A stretch of DNA of 64,000 nucleotides from Bin87 sp963665395 (GTDB lineage: Bacteria; Chloroflexota; Dehalococcoidia; Lucifugimonadales; UBA3495): assembly GCA_963665395.2 (NCBI GenBank), contig OY762251.1, positions 2,046,001 through 2,110,000 of the forward strand, written 5' to 3'. Positions within the stretch are counted from its first letter, which is position 1. Every line of letters begins with the position of its first letter. Position numbers and translations under genes: made by a program. Below, one piece after another: positions 32,326 through 42,300 of this stretch. Under the pieces are notes generated by a model. The model did no database searches, had not been told where the DNA came from, and worked only from the letters and a program-made list of their open reading frames with translations.

Positions 32326-33275
32326 TGACGACGCAACGGGCAACGGCGGCCACCCGCGAAACCTACGGCCGCACCCTCCTCACCATGGCCGACGAATTCC
32401 CGGACATCGTGGTCCTTGGGGGCGACCTGAACGTCTCTACTTTCGTCCACCTCTGGCGGGACCAGTATCCCGACCGCTTCTTCGACTTTGGCCCGGCGGA
32501 GCAGAACATCGTTGGTGTCGCTGCTGGTCTAGCCGCTGCGGGCAAGATCCCCTTCGTCAGCACCTTCAGCGTTTTCGGAACGGGCCGGCCATACGACCAG
32601 CTCCGCGTGCTGATTTCGCAACCTTCGCTGAACGTGAAACTGGTCTGCACCCACGCCGGCATCCTTACCGGCGAAGACGGTATGTCCGCCCACAGCATCG
32701 AAGATCTTTCGCTGATGTGCGCCCTGCCCTCTTTCACGGTCATAACGCCGGCCGATGCCCCTGAGGCCGAGCAGGCGGTCCGCGCCGTGGCCGCAAGCGA
32801 GGGCCCGGTGTACGTGCGCCTGTCCCGCGCCGCCACGCCCGTCGTGCATGACAACGGTTACGAGTTCAAGATCGGCGCGGGGGACGTGATGCGCTCCGGT
32901 GGCGACGTAAGCATCATCGCCGCCGGCTCCCTGGTGGCCCCGGCCCTGGACGCCGCCGATAGCCTAGCCGGGCAGGGCATCGACGCTCGCGTGATAAACC
33001 TGCACACTCTAGCCCCTGCCGACGAGGAATCTATCATCGCGGCGGCCCGGGAAACGGGAGCCATCGTCACCGCCGAGGAGCACTACATCCACGGTGGCTT
33101 GGGTAGCGTGGTGGCCGGCGTCCTGTCACGCCATTGCCCGGTTCCGGTGGAGATGGTAGCCCTGCACGGTTACACCAGTTCCGGACCGGCCAACGAGTTG
33201 ATGCAGAAAAACGGTCTTACCGCGGACGGTGTGGAGCAGGCTGTACACCGAGCGCTGAAGCGCAAAGGCACCTAA
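32325..33275 (+). CDS. Transketolase, C-terminal subunit
   Basis: A 316-residue partner of the preceding gene, starting at ATG 32325 in a TGATG overlap. It has the pyrimidine-binding domain (FDFGPAEQNIVGVAAGLAA with the catalytic glutamate, then PFVSTFSVFGTGRPYDQLR), THAGILTGEDGMSAHSIED, and the C-terminal transketolase domain (GDVSIIAAGSLVAPALDAA, LHTLAPADEESI, TAEEHYIHGGLGSVVAG). The split falls at the normal domain border, so the two chains should form one active enzyme. Stop to next gene is 46 bp. Confidence 0.94.
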   Translation: MTTQRATAATRETYGRTLLTMADEFPDIVVLGGDLNVSTFVHLWRDQYPDRFFDFGPAEQNIVGVAAGLAAAGKIPFVSTFSVFGTGRPYDQLRVLISQPSLNVKLVCTHAGILTGEDGMSAHSIEDLSLMCALPSFTVITPADAPEAEQAVRAVAASEGPVYVRLSRAATPVVHDNGYEFKIGAGDVMRSGGDVSIIAAGSLVAPALDAADSLAGQGIDARVINLHTLAPADEESIIAAARETGAIVTAEEHYIHGGLGSVVAGVLSRHCPVPVEMVALHGYTSSGPANELMQKNGLTADGVEQAVHRALKRKGT

Positions 33276-33321
33276 TGCAAACGCGCATAGATTTGGAAAG
33301 TAACGTTCTGATGTAGCGTCG

Positions 33322-35604
33322 ATGGCTTCCGCGACTTCATCGCCACGCAACCGTCGTTTTCACGACGAAACCGGCAATCGCATCACTCCGGGCAGGAAGC
33401 TCGGCGAAGGCGGCGAGGGCGCCGTGTTTCTGGTCAGCGGCCAGCCCGGCTCCGTGATGAAAATCTGGCATCCCGGCAAAACCCCTCAGGATGCTGAAGC
33501 CAAGCTCAGCCACCTGGTCCGCAATCCCGTCCGGCCAGAATTGGGAGCGTCATGGCACATCACCTGGCCCCAGCATACGGTCCGGGAGAATGGTGTTACC
33601 GTCGGCTACACCATGCCCATCCTGGATCCCGGTCAGTCCTGGGAACCCATCGTCGAGTACTACAACCGCCGGGCCGCCCAGAATACCGAACAAGAACAGG
33701 GCCGCGATCTCCGAATTGACGACCGGGTTCGCATGGCCCGCAACCTTGCCCTGGGGTTTCGTGCCGTTCACGCTGCCGGCTACGTTATCGGCGACGTGAA
33801 CGAAAAGAATATTGAGGTCAACCGGCAGAACGACATCGCAATGGTTGACTGCGATTCCTACGGGTTCACGGATCCCGGGTCCGGCCGCACTTTCTCCAAC
33901 CACATGGGACGTGCTGAGTTTCAGGCCCCGGAAGCGCAGGGCGATTTCACAAACCGCACCCAGAACCACGACCGGTTCGGCCTGGCCGTGGTCATTTTTC
34001 ACTTGCTCACCGGCTACCATCCCTACACGGTTACGAACCAGCCGGACTATCCCCAGCCGGGGGACCGTATCAAAGCCTGGCTGTTTCCGCCAGCCAGCAG
34101 GAACATCGCCGCGCCCCAATCATACGATGAAGCCTGGAACGCTCTAACCGACCGGCAGCGAGATTTGTTCCGGCGCTGCTTCGACCGGAGGTTTCAAGGG
34201 CAGCCGCGACCTACGCCGGAAGAATGGGTTGAAGCGCTGCGGGAGATGCCGGCCATCGTCACGCCGCCGACCGCTCCGTCCCGGCCACCGCCGCCGGCTC
34301 CACGGCCGGCTCGCCAACCGCAGGCGCCAGTGTTTCCTGACGTGGAGCGGTCGTGTCCGCAGTGCAAAAGCCGCAACGCTCGGATGCGGCGGGACTGGTA
34401 CAAGCGGGTCAACGCGCTGCGGTGCCAGAGTTGCAACGGGGTGTTCGGCAAGTCAGTCATCAAACGATGCCCCAATTGCGGTAGCCAGGAGGCCCGGCTG
34501 CGCCGGGACTGGCGCTCGCGCGGACGACCTTTCCGGTGTCTCAAGTGCAACGGCGTCTTCGGCGGCGCCGACCAAGTGCTGCCCGCCACACCGCCAGTAG
34601 GGCGCGCGCCGAATCTGGAGCGCTATCTGGCCGGCGCTGCGACGGTTGGGGCTGGTTCTGCGCAGCTGATGGATCGCGCCAGGGGAATCATGTTGGGAGT
34701 AGCGGTCGGCAACCTGCTGGGTCTGCCCCTTGAGCGCCCCTCTAATCGAAGGATAAGAGAGCTTTACCCCCACGGCGTCACCGAGATCGACCCGTCGGAG
34801 ATGACAAAACCCATGGACGATGATCTTGCTCAGTCGGTGGAGTTGGCGGAAGCATTGCTGGAGGGTGGAGACTTCCCGGAGCGATTTGCCGCTCGTCTGG
34901 TCGCCTGGCGCCGGCTCAACGGGCGCGGTATGGGGCACACCACCAGGCAGTCCATTGCACAGCTGGAGGACCGGGTTCCGCCTCCCTTGGCTGCCTATGC
35001 GGTCTTCCGGGCAAAGGGCGAGAACGCTCCCAATGGCGGCATTATGCGATGCGCTCCGGTTGCCATTGCCCGTCGACGCCATCCGGAGCTGCTGGTGTGG
35101 GATACGGCGGACACCTGCGCGGTGTCGCACTACGCGCCGGCCAGCCAATGGTCCTGTGTCATCGTCAACGCCGCAACGGCAATACTTTTGAACGGCGGCA
35201 TTCCCGACCTGAAACAGCTGCTGGAAGCCGCCCGAGCCGATGGGTGTCCCGACCTGGTGGCGGAGGCCAAAGCGGCCGGCGTTCCGACTCGCTTCCTGGA
35301 GAATGCAGCTCGAGGACGTTCTTCGCCTCGCGACACGGACTGGATGCGCGGCAACCGAGGTCCCAAAGGTCACACCGTATTGACGATGCAGGCAGGACTG
35401 TGGGCGGCCACCACGCCCCTCAACTTCGAGGATGCTCTGGTGGCGCTGGTCAACTCCGGCGGCGACACCGACACCAACGGGGCGTTGGCCGGAGCCGTGC
35501 TGGGTGCCCGTTATAGCGCGTCGGCCATACCGACGCGCTGGACCGACCACGTGAGGGAGCGAGGACGGCTGATTGACCTTGCGGAAAGACTAGCCGTGTT
35601 GTGA
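33322..35604 (+). CDS. Protein kinase - double zinc ribbon - ADP-ribosylglycohydrolase fusion
   Basis: A 760-residue three-part protein without interruption. (a) Residues 25-310: a Ser/Thr-type kinase of the YegI/TerY-associated style, with glycine loop GEGGEGAV (28-35), VMKIW (K47), the catalytic loop IGDVNEKNIEV (D158, N163), MVDCDSYGF in place of DFG (D178) and QAPEA (APE). (b) A proline-rich linker and two zinc ribbons: C345/C348...C368/C371 and C383/C386...C406/C409, each with an RRDW motif between the knuckles. (c) Residues 450-760: an ADP-ribosylglycohydrolase domain with MDDDLAQS (499-501), GMGHTTRQS, NAPNGGIMRCAP and SGGDTDTNGALAGAVLGA (D714, D716). The metal-binding acidic residues of ARH enzymes appear present. 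No membrane segment. The start lacks a strong ribosome site. The role is unknown; signalling through phosphorylation and ADP-ribose removal is inference. Confidence 0.9.
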   Translation: MASATSSPRNRRFHDETGNRITPGRKLGEGGEGAVFLVSGQPGSVMKIWHPGKTPQDAEAKLSHLVRNPVRPELGASWHITWPQHTVRENGVTVGYTMPILDPGQSWEPIVEYYNRRAAQNTEQEQGRDLRIDDRVRMARNLALGFRAVHAAGYVIGDVNEKNIEVNRQNDIAMVDCDSYGFTDPGSGRTFSNHMGRAEFQAPEAQGDFTNRTQNHDRFGLAVVIFHLLTGYHPYTVTNQPDYPQPGDRIKAWLFPPASRNIAAPQSYDEAWNALTDRQRDLFRRCFDRRFQGQPRPTPEEWVEALREMPAIVTPPTAPSRPPPPAPRPARQPQAPVFPDVERSCPQCKSRNARMRRDWYKRVNALRCQSCNGVFGKSVIKRCPNCGSQEARLRRDWRSRGRPFRCLKCNGVFGGADQVLPATPPVGRAPNLERYLAGAATVGAGSAQLMDRARGIMLGVAVGNLLGLPLERPSNRRIRELYPHGVTEIDPSEMTKPMDDDLAQSVELAEALLEGGDFPERFAARLVAWRRLNGRGMGHTTRQSIAQLEDRVPPPLAAYAVFRAKGENAPNGGIMRCAPVAIARRRHPELLVWDTADTCAVSHYAPASQWSCVIVNAATAILLNGGIPDLKQLLEAARADGCPDLVAEAKAAGVPTRFLENAARGRSSPRDTDWMRGNRGPKGHTVLTMQAGLWAATTPLNFEDALVALVNSGGDTDTNGALAGAVLGARYSASAIPTRWTDHVRERGRLIDLAERLAVL

Positions 35605-35632
35605 ATAGGGAGGGTGTTGTGGAGGTTTCCAA

Positions 35633-36139
35633 ATGCCCAGAAGAGTAGCGTTCTGTCTCGTCGAAAACAGCCGCGGAGAGGTCTTGCTGATACAGCGGGG
35701 CTACGGCAAGGAGAAAGGCAAGTGGTCATTGCCCGGCGGCTTCGTGGATCAGGGAGAAAGGAGCAAGCACGCCGCATATCGGGAAACGAAAGAGGAAACC
35801 GGGCTGGTGGTGAAAATCGTCTCCACCGTGATGGCGAGCCGCTCCGGAACCGCCAAAGTCTTTGCCGGCCGCGTGCAGAGCGGAAAACTGCGATACCAAC
35901 GCCGGGAGTGTTTGGACGCAAGATTTCGCGACCCGGAGCGGGTGAGAAACAGCGAACTGGCCTTCGATATCGACCGCCGTGCGTTGCAACGGTGGGCAGA
36001 GATGAAGGCCCGGCATAGGGAACTCAAAAAGCGACCACTGCCGGGAGCGTGTCCCCGCTGCCATAGTCCGTCGGTACAGTTGCGACACGACCCGCACCGT
36101 AAGCCGCATCGGTGCCGTTCGTGCGATAGGACTTTCTGA
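35633..36139 (+). CDS. Nudix hydrolase with C-terminal zinc ribbon
   Basis: A 168-residue protein, ATG at 35633 after GTGGAGGTTTCCAA. The Nudix box occupies 36-58: GFVDQGERSKHAAY then RETKEETGL (G36, E42, R50, E51, E54, E55, G57), which fits GX5EX7REUXEEXGU with T at the first U. The C-terminus has a zinc ribbon C140/C143...C161/C164 (CPRCHSPSVQLRHDPH...). Its knuckle and central basic-Asp spacing resemble the ribbons of the upstream fusion protein, suggesting a shared origin or binding partner. Nudix enzymes often hydrolyse ADP-ribose or NADH; paired with an ADP-ribosylglycohydrolase it could clear released ADP-ribose. That is inference. Confidence 0.9.
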   Translation: MPRRVAFCLVENSRGEVLLIQRGYGKEKGKWSLPGGFVDQGERSKHAAYRETKEETGLVVKIVSTVMASRSGTAKVFAGRVQSGKLRYQRRECLDARFRDPERVRNSELAFDIDRRALQRWAEMKARHRELKKRPLPGACPRCHSPSVQLRHDPHRKPHRCRSCDRTF

Positions 36140-36236
36140 CGAGCGTTGAGGCCGGCAGTCCACTTTTCGCAATATGAAATCGGGTCAGTAGATCGTGCCG
36201 GCGGATGTCTTGACCACCCACAGGGGCGCCGGGTGG

Positions 36237-36587
36237 CTATCCACCGGAGTTGGGCGGCGGCAGCGGTTCGTGCCCGCGCCCGTTGCCATTGCCGCCTCCG
36301 TAATCATCGTAGCCGGCGTTGCTGAAAACGCGGATTTCCGTGCCTTGGAAGACGTGGAAGTGATGAGTATCCCGCTCGGTGCCGACGGTGTTCAACATAT
36401 CGGCGTCAATGTCGGAGATGATCTCTTCGATCTGCTCCTGGGTCACGCTCCGGTCAACGGCGATGGCCACGTGGGCCATGCCCGGCATGAAGTGAGTGTC
36501 AATGCGCCCAACCGGGTTCTCCCCGTCCAGGATGATGTAGGCCTCCGATTGGGGGGTTCGGACTTCGCGCTCGTAGTCGTAGGGCAT
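36237..36587 (-). CDS. Small protein of unknown function after proA
   Basis: A 116-residue protein I do not recognise. It begins MPYDYEREVRTPQSEAYIIL and continues GENPVGRIDTHFMPGMAHVA, AVDRSVTQEQIEEIISDIDA, DMLNTV. The tail is glycine/proline-rich (YDDYGGGNGNGRGHEPLPPP). The first 90 residues look like a compact alpha/beta domain. It begins 12 bp after the proA stop and is probably co-transcribed with proBA. No signal peptide. Confidence 0.7.
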   Translation of the reverse strand: MPYDYEREVRTPQSEAYIILDGENPVGRIDTHFMPGMAHVAIAVDRSVTQEQIEEIISDIDADMLNTVGTERDTHHFHVFQGTEIRVFSNAGYDDYGGGNGNGRGHEPLPPPNSGG

Positions 36588-36599
36588 ACCGAAAAACGC

Positions 36600-37871
36600 T
36601 CACTGCCGGACCTGTCCGCTGCCGCGAACGACCCATTTGTATGACGTGAGTTCCCGCAACCCCAGCGGCCCGCGGGCGTGGAATTTCTGGGTGCTTATCC
36701 CCACTTCGGCGCCCAGGCCGAATTGCGCGCCGTCGGTGAAGCGGGTGCTGGTGTTGTGGTACACGGCAGCAGCGTCAACTTCGTTCAGGAACCGCTCGGC
36801 GGCCTCGTTATCTTGAGTGACAATAGCCTCGGAGTGTCCTGACCCATAGGTCTGGATATGGTCCAGGGCGTCGTCGAGGCTGTCCACCACTTTGACGGCG
36901 GCGATTAGCGCCAGGAACTCCTGACCCCAATCTTCCTCCTGCGCCGGCGCTGTGTTCAGGCCGTCGCCGGGGCCGAGGATGGACAGGGCGCGGTGGTCAC
37001 AGCGCATCTCTACGCCGGCCTGGTTGAGCCGTGAAGCTATCTCCGGCAGGCAGCGAGCGGCGGCTTCCGAGTGGACCAGCACCGTATCCAGGGCGTTGCA
37101 GACGGTGGGCCGCTGCACTTTGGCGTTATAGATGATGTTGGCGGCCATGTCGCTTTCGGCGTCGCGGTCAACGTAAGTGTGGCAAACCCCCACGCCGCCG
37201 GTGAGGACGGGCATTGTCGCGTTCCTGGCGACGAAATTAATCAGACCTGCGCCGCCCCGGGGCACCAACAGGTTGATGTGATCCTTCATGCCCAGCATCA
37301 CGTCAACCAGGGCGCGGTCAGTGTCGTCCACAAATTGCACCGCGTCGGTGGGCAGCCCGGCCTCGCCGATGGCGCGGTGGGTCAACGCGACCAGCGCGGA
37401 GTTGGAGCGCAGCGTTTCCTTGCCGCCGCGCAGGATGCAGGCGTTGCCCGATTTCAGGGCCAGGGAGACGATGTCGGTGGTGACGTTGGGTCGGCTTTCG
37501 TAGATGCTGGCGATAACTCCCAGGGGAACCCGACGTTTCTCAACGTCGAGGCCATTTTCCAGAACAAAGTCTTCGACCAGCTCGCCCACCGGGTCCGGCA
37601 GGCCGGCGACGCTCCTTACGTCCGCGGCCATGCCGTTCAGTCGTTCCGGCGTGAGCAGCAGCCGGTCCAGGAAGGCGTCGTTGATGCCGTCGGCTTTGGC
37701 GTCCCGATAGTCGGCGGCGTTGGCCTCCAGAATGGCGCCTTGTTCCGTTTCCAGAGCGTGGGCAATGTTCCCCAGGGAGTGGTTACGGGTTTCGGTGGGC
37801 AGGCGGGCCAACATGGCCGAGGCAGCCTGCGCTGCTGAACCCTGTTGCCGGAGTCGGTCGGCGGCGGTCAT
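36600..37871 (-). CDS. proA: Gamma-glutamyl phosphate reductase
   Basis: A 423-residue aldehyde-dehydrogenase-fold enzyme reducing gamma-glutamyl phosphate to glutamate semialdehyde in proline synthesis. It has VPLGVIASIYESRPNVT, SGNACILRGGKE, LLVPRGGAGLINFV and the catalytic cysteine in VQRPTVCNALDT. The C-terminus RGPLGLRELTSYKWVVRGSG is typical. It lies 35 bp downstream of proB on the same strand, so proBA form an operon, with a small unknown gene behind. Confidence 0.97.
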   Translation of the reverse strand: MTAADRLRQQGSAAQAASAMLARLPTETRNHSLGNIAHALETEQGAILEANAADYRDAKADGINDAFLDRLLLTPERLNGMAADVRSVAGLPDPVGELVEDFVLENGLDVEKRRVPLGVIASIYESRPNVTTDIVSLALKSGNACILRGGKETLRSNSALVALTHRAIGEAGLPTDAVQFVDDTDRALVDVMLGMKDHINLLVPRGGAGLINFVARNATMPVLTGGVGVCHTYVDRDAESDMAANIIYNAKVQRPTVCNALDTVLVHSEAAARCLPEIASRLNQAGVEMRCDHRALSILGPGDGLNTAPAQEEDWGQEFLALIAAVKVVDSLDDALDHIQTYGSGHSEAIVTQDNEAAERFLNEVDAAAVYHNTSTRFTDGAQFGLGAEVGISTQKFHARGPLGLRELTSYKWVVRGSGQVRQ

Positions 37872-37906
37872 GGGTCAATCTCCAAGTGGGAGCGTGGGAG
37901 GATTTT

Positions 37907-39073
37907 TCACAATAGGACCAGGTTGTTGCGGTGGACCACTTCCTGGCCGTAATGATAGCCCAGGGTAGCCACGATGCGGTCGGAACGCATACCCTGGATG
38001 CGCCGCACGTCGGCGGCGGAATAGTTGGCGATGCCACAGGCGACGTGTCGTTCGGAGCGGTCGGAAATGTAGATGATGTCCCCCCGGCTGAACTCGCCCA
38101 CCACGCTGCGGACGCCGGCGGGAAGCAGGCTGACGGTTTTGCCGCGCAGAGCCGACACGGCGCCGTCATCCACCAGAACCTGGCCCCAGCCGCTATCTCC
38201 CACACGGCTGAGCATCCAGCGCTTGCGGGCTTCCATCCTGCTCTGAGCCGGCCGGAAGAAGGTCCCAATGGGTTCGCCACGGGTGATGCGGAGCAACGCG
38301 TTGGAGTCCCGCCCCCGGCAGATCGCCATTCCGATCCCGGAAGCCGTCACCAATTGCGCCGCATGAAGTTTGGTGGGCATCCCGCCCCGGGCCCAGGCGT
38401 TGCGGTGCTCGCCGGCCATGGCGAATACGTCGTCATCCACAAAATCCACCGTTTCCAACCGCGTCGCCGTGGGGTCCGAACCGGGGTCAGCGGTGTAGAG
38501 TCCATCGACGTCGGATAGGATCACCAGCAGGTCGGCGTCGATGAGCGTGGCGATCAACGAGGATAGCCGGTCGTTGTCCCCGAATATTTCGCCGATCTCG
38601 TCGGCGGCCACCACGTCGTTCTCGTTCACCACCGGCACTGCCCCCAGGTCGAGCAGCGACAACAGAGTGTTGCGGATGTTGAGATAGGATTGGCGTTCCG
38701 CCAGGTCGTTCAGCGTGAGCAGCACCTGGGAGACGGCCAGGCCGTGCTCGGCAAACAATTCGGAATATGCGGTCATCAAGGGACCCTGGCCCAACGCGGC
38801 CAGAACCTGACGGGTCGGGATGTCCGGCACGTCGGGGATGCCGGCGCTTTCCGATAGAGCATGACGACCGGCGGCAATGGCTCCGGAAGTCACGAGCAGC
38901 ATCTGCGCGTTGTGGGCGTTGATCAGATGCGCGATTTGCGAGACCAGGTCAGCCATCACGGCACGATCCAGGTTGACGCCGGATTTTCCGCCCGTCAAAA
39001 CACTGGTGCCGGCCTTCACCACGATCCTGCGGTACGGTGACTGCCCGCGAGCGTAGCTAACATCCTTTGACAT
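37907..39073 (-). CDS. proB: Glutamate 5-kinase with PUA domain
   Basis: The start is placed at MSKDVSYARG, giving 388 residues; the frame also has an ATG at 39121 (MRLLISAPHE), with no ribosome site at either. The amino-acid kinase domain begins RRIVVKAGTSVLTGGK and includes LVTSGAIAAGRHAL, PVVNENDVVAADEIGEIFGDN and LLVILSDVDGLYTADP. A C-terminal PUA domain (from about 290: GAVSALRGKTVSLLPAGVRS) matches the long, proline-regulated type. It makes gamma-glutamyl phosphate for ProA. An extended -10 lies upstream. Confidence 0.96.
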   Translation of the reverse strand: MSKDVSYARGQSPYRRIVVKAGTSVLTGGKSGVNLDRAVMADLVSQIAHLINAHNAQMLLVTSGAIAAGRHALSESAGIPDVPDIPTRQVLAALGQGPLMTAYSELFAEHGLAVSQVLLTLNDLAERQSYLNIRNTLLSLLDLGAVPVVNENDVVAADEIGEIFGDNDRLSSLIATLIDADLLVILSDVDGLYTADPGSDPTATRLETVDFVDDDVFAMAGEHRNAWARGGMPTKLHAAQLVTASGIGMAICRGRDSNALLRITRGEPIGTFFRPAQSRMEARKRWMLSRVGDSGWGQVLVDDGAVSALRGKTVSLLPAGVRSVVGEFSRGDIIYISDRSERHVACGIANYSAADVRRIQGMRSDRIVATLGYHYGQEVVHRNNLVLL

Positions 39074-39140
39074 ACAGGCGTTGCAGGGACATTCGTGAGG
39101 TGCGGAAATCAACAGTCTCATGACGATTGACGTTTAGTGA

Positions 39141-39149
39141 ATTATATCA
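39141..39149 (-). promoter_or_regulatory. Extended -10 promoter of proBA
   Basis: On the minus strand the sequence is TGATATAAT, identical to that before the SelA-like gene. It lies 20 bases before the upstream proB ATG (39121) and 68 before the downstream one (39073). If the first is used the leader is only about 13 bases. Confidence 0.5.
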
Positions 39150-39310
39150 CGCAGGTTTCGGATGCCCGGCGCCAGCACGATTGCCTTGATATTCTTATGA
39201 CCATCTTGAACGAAACGCTGCCCGGAGCGTAAAATCGTCGCGCGGGGCTGGCTTCCGGTCAGCCCCGTATCGACGTGTGTAACCCGCAAAGCGGAGGCCC
39301 AAAATACGAT

Positions 39311-42300
39311 ATGGCTCTAACCGGACTGCTATCTCTCGTCGGCGCACAGCCCTGGATGCGTCAGCATTTGCGCAATATGGAACGGCCCGCTGCTCATGGG
39401 TCGCTGGCGGTGGACACCGAGCATCAACCCCTGTACGTGGGGGCCCTGTGGCACCTGCAACGCCGTCCGGTGATTGTTTTGACCCCTCGCCTCGAGGATG
39501 CCCGCCGGCTGTATGACCAGTTACTGACCTATCTGGGCGAGGATGCTCCCGTTTGGCTGCTGCCGGAACCTGAGGCGCTGCCTTTCGAGCGTTTGGCGGT
39601 TGACGACAGAACGGGCAATCAACGGCTTGCTGCGCTGGCGGCGTTGGCCGCCAGCGGGGAACCCGACGCGGACCCGCCCCTGGTAATTGCCTCCGTCGCA
39701 TCAGCGTTGCGCCTTACTCTCCCGCCGGACCTTACGCTCGGTCGGCACCCGAAGATCGAGGCGGCGAGTCGCCTGCAAACGGGGACGCGCATCCTGTCGG
39801 TCGATGCGCTGCTGGAGGCTTGGGTTGAGCTGGGATACCGCCGGGAGCCACAGGTGGAAGCTCCCAGGGCCTTCAGCCTACGCGGCGGAATATTGGACGT
39901 GTTCCCGCCCAACGCCGAGTTGCCCTACCGCGTGGAGCTGTGGGATGACGAAATTGACACCATCCGCCGGTTTGACCCCGAATCGCAACGGTCGGTGGGA
40001 GATGCCGGCAACGTGTCCATCATCGCGGCCCGCGAGCAATTGCCAGAACTCCGTGACGGCAGCGCTTTCGACGAACGGCGGGGCCGCATCGACCTGTCTT
40101 CGTGCAACGCCGCCACCGTCATGCGTTTTCAGGAGGAGTTGGGAGAACTTGTCACCGCGCCAAACCCTGAAACTCTGTCTTTCTACAACGGCCTGCTCAA
40201 CTTTCACACCCTGGCTGACTATCTGCCGCCCAGTTCCATCGTGGTCCTGGACCGTCCCAACCGCCTCGCCGGCGAAGCGGAGGAGCAGAGCGACAAGTAC
40301 AACCAGCAGCGCGCCATTAGGCAGGAACGGGGCGAACTGCCCTTTGGTTTCCCGTCGCCTTCCACCGACTGGGAGAACCTCCGACGCAAGATGGGAAGCG
40401 CCGGGATCGCCACCGTCGATATGGAACGTTGGGGGGGTGAAGGCCAACCCCGGCTGGTGGAAACGTTGGCCGACCGCAGCGCCGGGTTGAGTTACTTCAC
40501 CGACGATGTTGCGGAGCGCGTGGGAGACCGGGGCGCGACGGTGGCAGTGAGCCAACACGCAGCGCGTTTGTCCGAGGTTCTCCATGAAGCCGGCGTCTCG
40601 GCTCATTTGGTGGACGACCTGCCCGCTCGCCCACGCGCCGGACGCGTGTATGTATTGTCCGGGGCGCTGCGCCGGGGATGGCAAGTTCCCGGGGGAGAGG
40701 GCGCCCCCGCCGTTGCGGTGTACAGCGACGCTGAACTGTTCGGCACGGTAAAGCAGCGAAGCTTCCGACCGCCCAAAGCCCATCGCGATCTGGGCGATGC
40801 CGTATCTCTGGCGGACCTGACCCCGGGCAGCTACGTGGTGCATATCGATCATGGCGTGGCCCGGTTTGTCGGCACCACTCACCTCGAGTCCACCGGGGAC
40901 GAACGCGAGTATCTGGTGCTGGAATATGCTGAGGACGACCGCCTGTACGTGCCCACCGAACAATTAGATCGGCTGGGCTCTTACGTCGCCGCCACCGATC
41001 AACCGCCGACGCTCACACGTCTGGGCGGCAGCGAGTGGCAGCGCATCAAGGATCGAGCCAAAGGCGCAGCCCGAGAGATCGCCGAAGAACTGCTGCGCCT
41101 TTACGCCGTTCGCGAAACCGTCAGCGGGCATCGTTTCGGTCCTGACGCCACGTGGCAGCGCGACCTGGAAGATTCTTTCCCCTTTCAGGAGACCCCCGAT
41201 CAACTTCAGGCCATCGAGGAAGTGAAAAACGACATGGAAGTCGGCAAGCCCATGGACCGCCTGATCTGCGGCGACGTGGGTTACGGCAAGACCGAGGTGG
41301 CCCTGCGGGCGGCGTTCAAGACGGTGAACGAGGGAATGCAGGTAGCCGTGCTGGTTCCTACCACGGTGCTGGCCCAGCAACACTACGCCACCTTTGCCGA
41401 AAGGCTGGCTCCCTACCCGGTGAAGGTCGAAGTATTAAGCCGCTTTAGAACCCAAAAAGAGCAAGAAGAGGTGGTGGAGGCGGCCAAAGCCGGCATGGTG
41501 GATATCGTAATCGGAACGCACCGCATCCTGCAAAAGGACATGGGTTTCAAGAACCTCGGCCTGGTCATCATCGACGAGGAGCACCGTTTCGGGGTGGCGC
41601 ACAAGGAACGCCTCAAGCAGATGCGCGCCGAGGTGGACGTGCTGACGCTCAGCGCCACGCCCATCCCGCGTACCCTGCACATGGCCTTGGCCGGCGTCCG
41701 CGACATGAGCGTAATCCATACTCCGCCGGAAGCGCGCCTCCCGGTCAAAACCTTCGTTTCGGAGGACAGCGGCGAGCCGGTCCGGGAAGCGATCCTGCGG
41801 GAACTGGAACGCGATGGGCAGGTATTCTTCCTCCACAACCGCGTGCGGACCATCCACAACGTCGCCGATGAGTTGGGCAAACTGGTTCCCGAAGCCCGCA
41901 TCCTGGTCGGCCACGGCCAGATGCCGGAGTCGGAGTTGGAAGACGTCATGGTGGCCTTCGCCAACCGGGAGGCCGACGTACTGGTCTGCACCACCATCAT
42001 CGAATCCGGCCTTGACATGCCCAACGTCAACACCATCATCATCGACCGGGCCGACCGCTTCGGACTGGCCCAGCTTTACCAACTACGCGGCCGCGTCGGA
42101 CGTGGCGACCACCGGGCCTACGCTTACCTGCTGCTCCCCGACAACCATGAAATAACTGAAGCCGCCAGCCAGCGCATCCACGCCATCCTGGAGGCCAACG
42201 AGCTCGGCGCCGGGTTCCGCATCGCCATGCGCGACTTGGAAATACGCGGCGCCGGCAACCTGCTGGGGGCCGACCAGAGCGGGCAGATTCACGCCGTCGG

